Positions 6,297 to 6,404 of a DNA stretch of 6,404 nucleotides are shown piece by piece. How positions within the stretch are numbered: the first letter of the stretch is position 1; every line of letters begins with the position of its first letter. The DNA lies in the NCBI GenBank assembly GCA_910578965.1, contig CAJTSP010000143.1:1-6404 (forward strand). Reading direction: 5' to 3'. The notes beneath the pieces are model-generated. The model did no database searches, was not told the DNA's origin, and worked only from the letters and a program-made list of their open reading frames with translations. The stretch is from an uncultured Oscillospiraceae bacterium (GTDB lineage Bacteria > Bacillota > Clostridia > Oscillospirales > Ruminococcaceae). The position numbers were made by a program, and so were the translations under genes.

Positions 6297-6319
6297 TGGC
6301 AATCGATTTCCATCGATTG
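6297..6319. promoter_or_regulatory. Operator-like near-palindrome, copy 3 (distal), with an overlapping second inverted repeat
   Basis: This is a third exact copy of TGGCAATCGATTTCCA (6297-6312), 351 bases from copy 2. Here a second ATCGAT core follows directly, making a perfect inverted repeat CAATCGAT-TTCC-ATCGATTG (6300-6319). That could offer two overlapping binding sites or one larger site. It lies about 800 bases upstream of dctP, so it may act by looping or serve a divergent gene beyond the right edge. Confidence 0.55.
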
Positions 6320-6352
6320 AAAAAGCCCTTTCCTCCCGTCTTCACACATCAC

Positions 6353-6371
6353 GGGGCCAAAACCCGGCCCC
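6353..6371. repeat. GC-rich 6-bp stem-loop near the right edge
   Basis: GGGGCC and GGCCCC enclose a 7-base loop (AAAACCC on the plus strand). There is no T-run on either side in either orientation. It could be the worn 3' hairpin of a neighbouring transcript beyond the window, or chance in a GC-rich stretch. Confidence 0.3.
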
Positions 6372-6404
6372 TCCCTTGCCGTCCGGCCCCGCGCCAGGCA
6401 CCTG

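Larger units (their letters stand above)
5496..6404. other. Long non-coding regulatory region upstream of the operon (909 bases)
   Basis: No open frame here has a recognisable product, a convincing ribosome binding site or family motifs on either strand; the longest are under 100 codons. What it holds is the dctP leader and ribosome binding site, a candidate extended -10, three copies of an operator-like 16-mer, a further ATCGAT core at 6022-6027, and small stem-loops. The length is unusual for a simple promoter. It may include regulation of a divergent gene beyond 6404, an unrecognised small RNA, or the remains of a decayed gene; none of these can be shown from the sequence. Confidence 0.6.

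Noticed and set aside
5749..6312. The three repeats as a CRISPR array
   Set aside because: There are only three 16-base copies, with spacers of 181 and 335 bases and no uniform unit length. This does not fit CRISPR architecture.

Overview
The window looks like a GC-rich Firmicute, most plausibly a clostridial gut or anaerobic lineage of the Oscillospiraceae type. The grounds are strong GGAGG-type ribosome binding sites, a lipoprotein signal followed by a Gly/Ala/Ser/Pro-rich linker, a tripartite TRAP transporter, and high GC in the genes with A-rich leaders. This lineage call is inference; there is no rRNA or marker gene here.

All recognisable genes lie on the minus strand and read right to left as one tightly packed operon: TRAP solute-binding lipoprotein (dctP-like, 5495-4435), small permease (dctQ-like, about 4338-3806), large permease (dctM-like, 3804-2539), an L-fucose isomerase-like sugar isomerase (2509 or 2512 to 1127), an SDR-family oxidoreductase (1110-364) and a crotonase-family enoyl-CoA hydratase/isomerase (346 to beyond the left edge). 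The gaps are 1 to 30 bases, except the 96-base dctP-dctQ gap, which holds a perfect 12-bp stem-loop. The likely logic is uptake of an acidic or sugar-like substrate by TRAP, then isomerisation, oxidoreduction, and a crotonase-type step. The true substrate cannot be read from the sequence.

Two things stand out. First, the two leading transporter genes are damaged or recoded. dctP has a -1 frame change at an A6 run just after its start codon, and dctQ has a -1 frame change at an A5 run in mid-gene. dctQ also has ACG where a well-placed ribosome binding site predicts ATG. The four downstream reading frames look intact, as far as they are visible. Second, the 909-base stretch upstream of dctP (5496-6404) has no credible gene. 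It carries three exact copies of the near-palindromic 16-mer TGGCAATCGATTTCCA, whose AAnCGnTT core is typical of LacI-family operators. One copy is extended into a second perfect inverted repeat. A candidate extended -10 promoter for the operon lies at 5664-5672.
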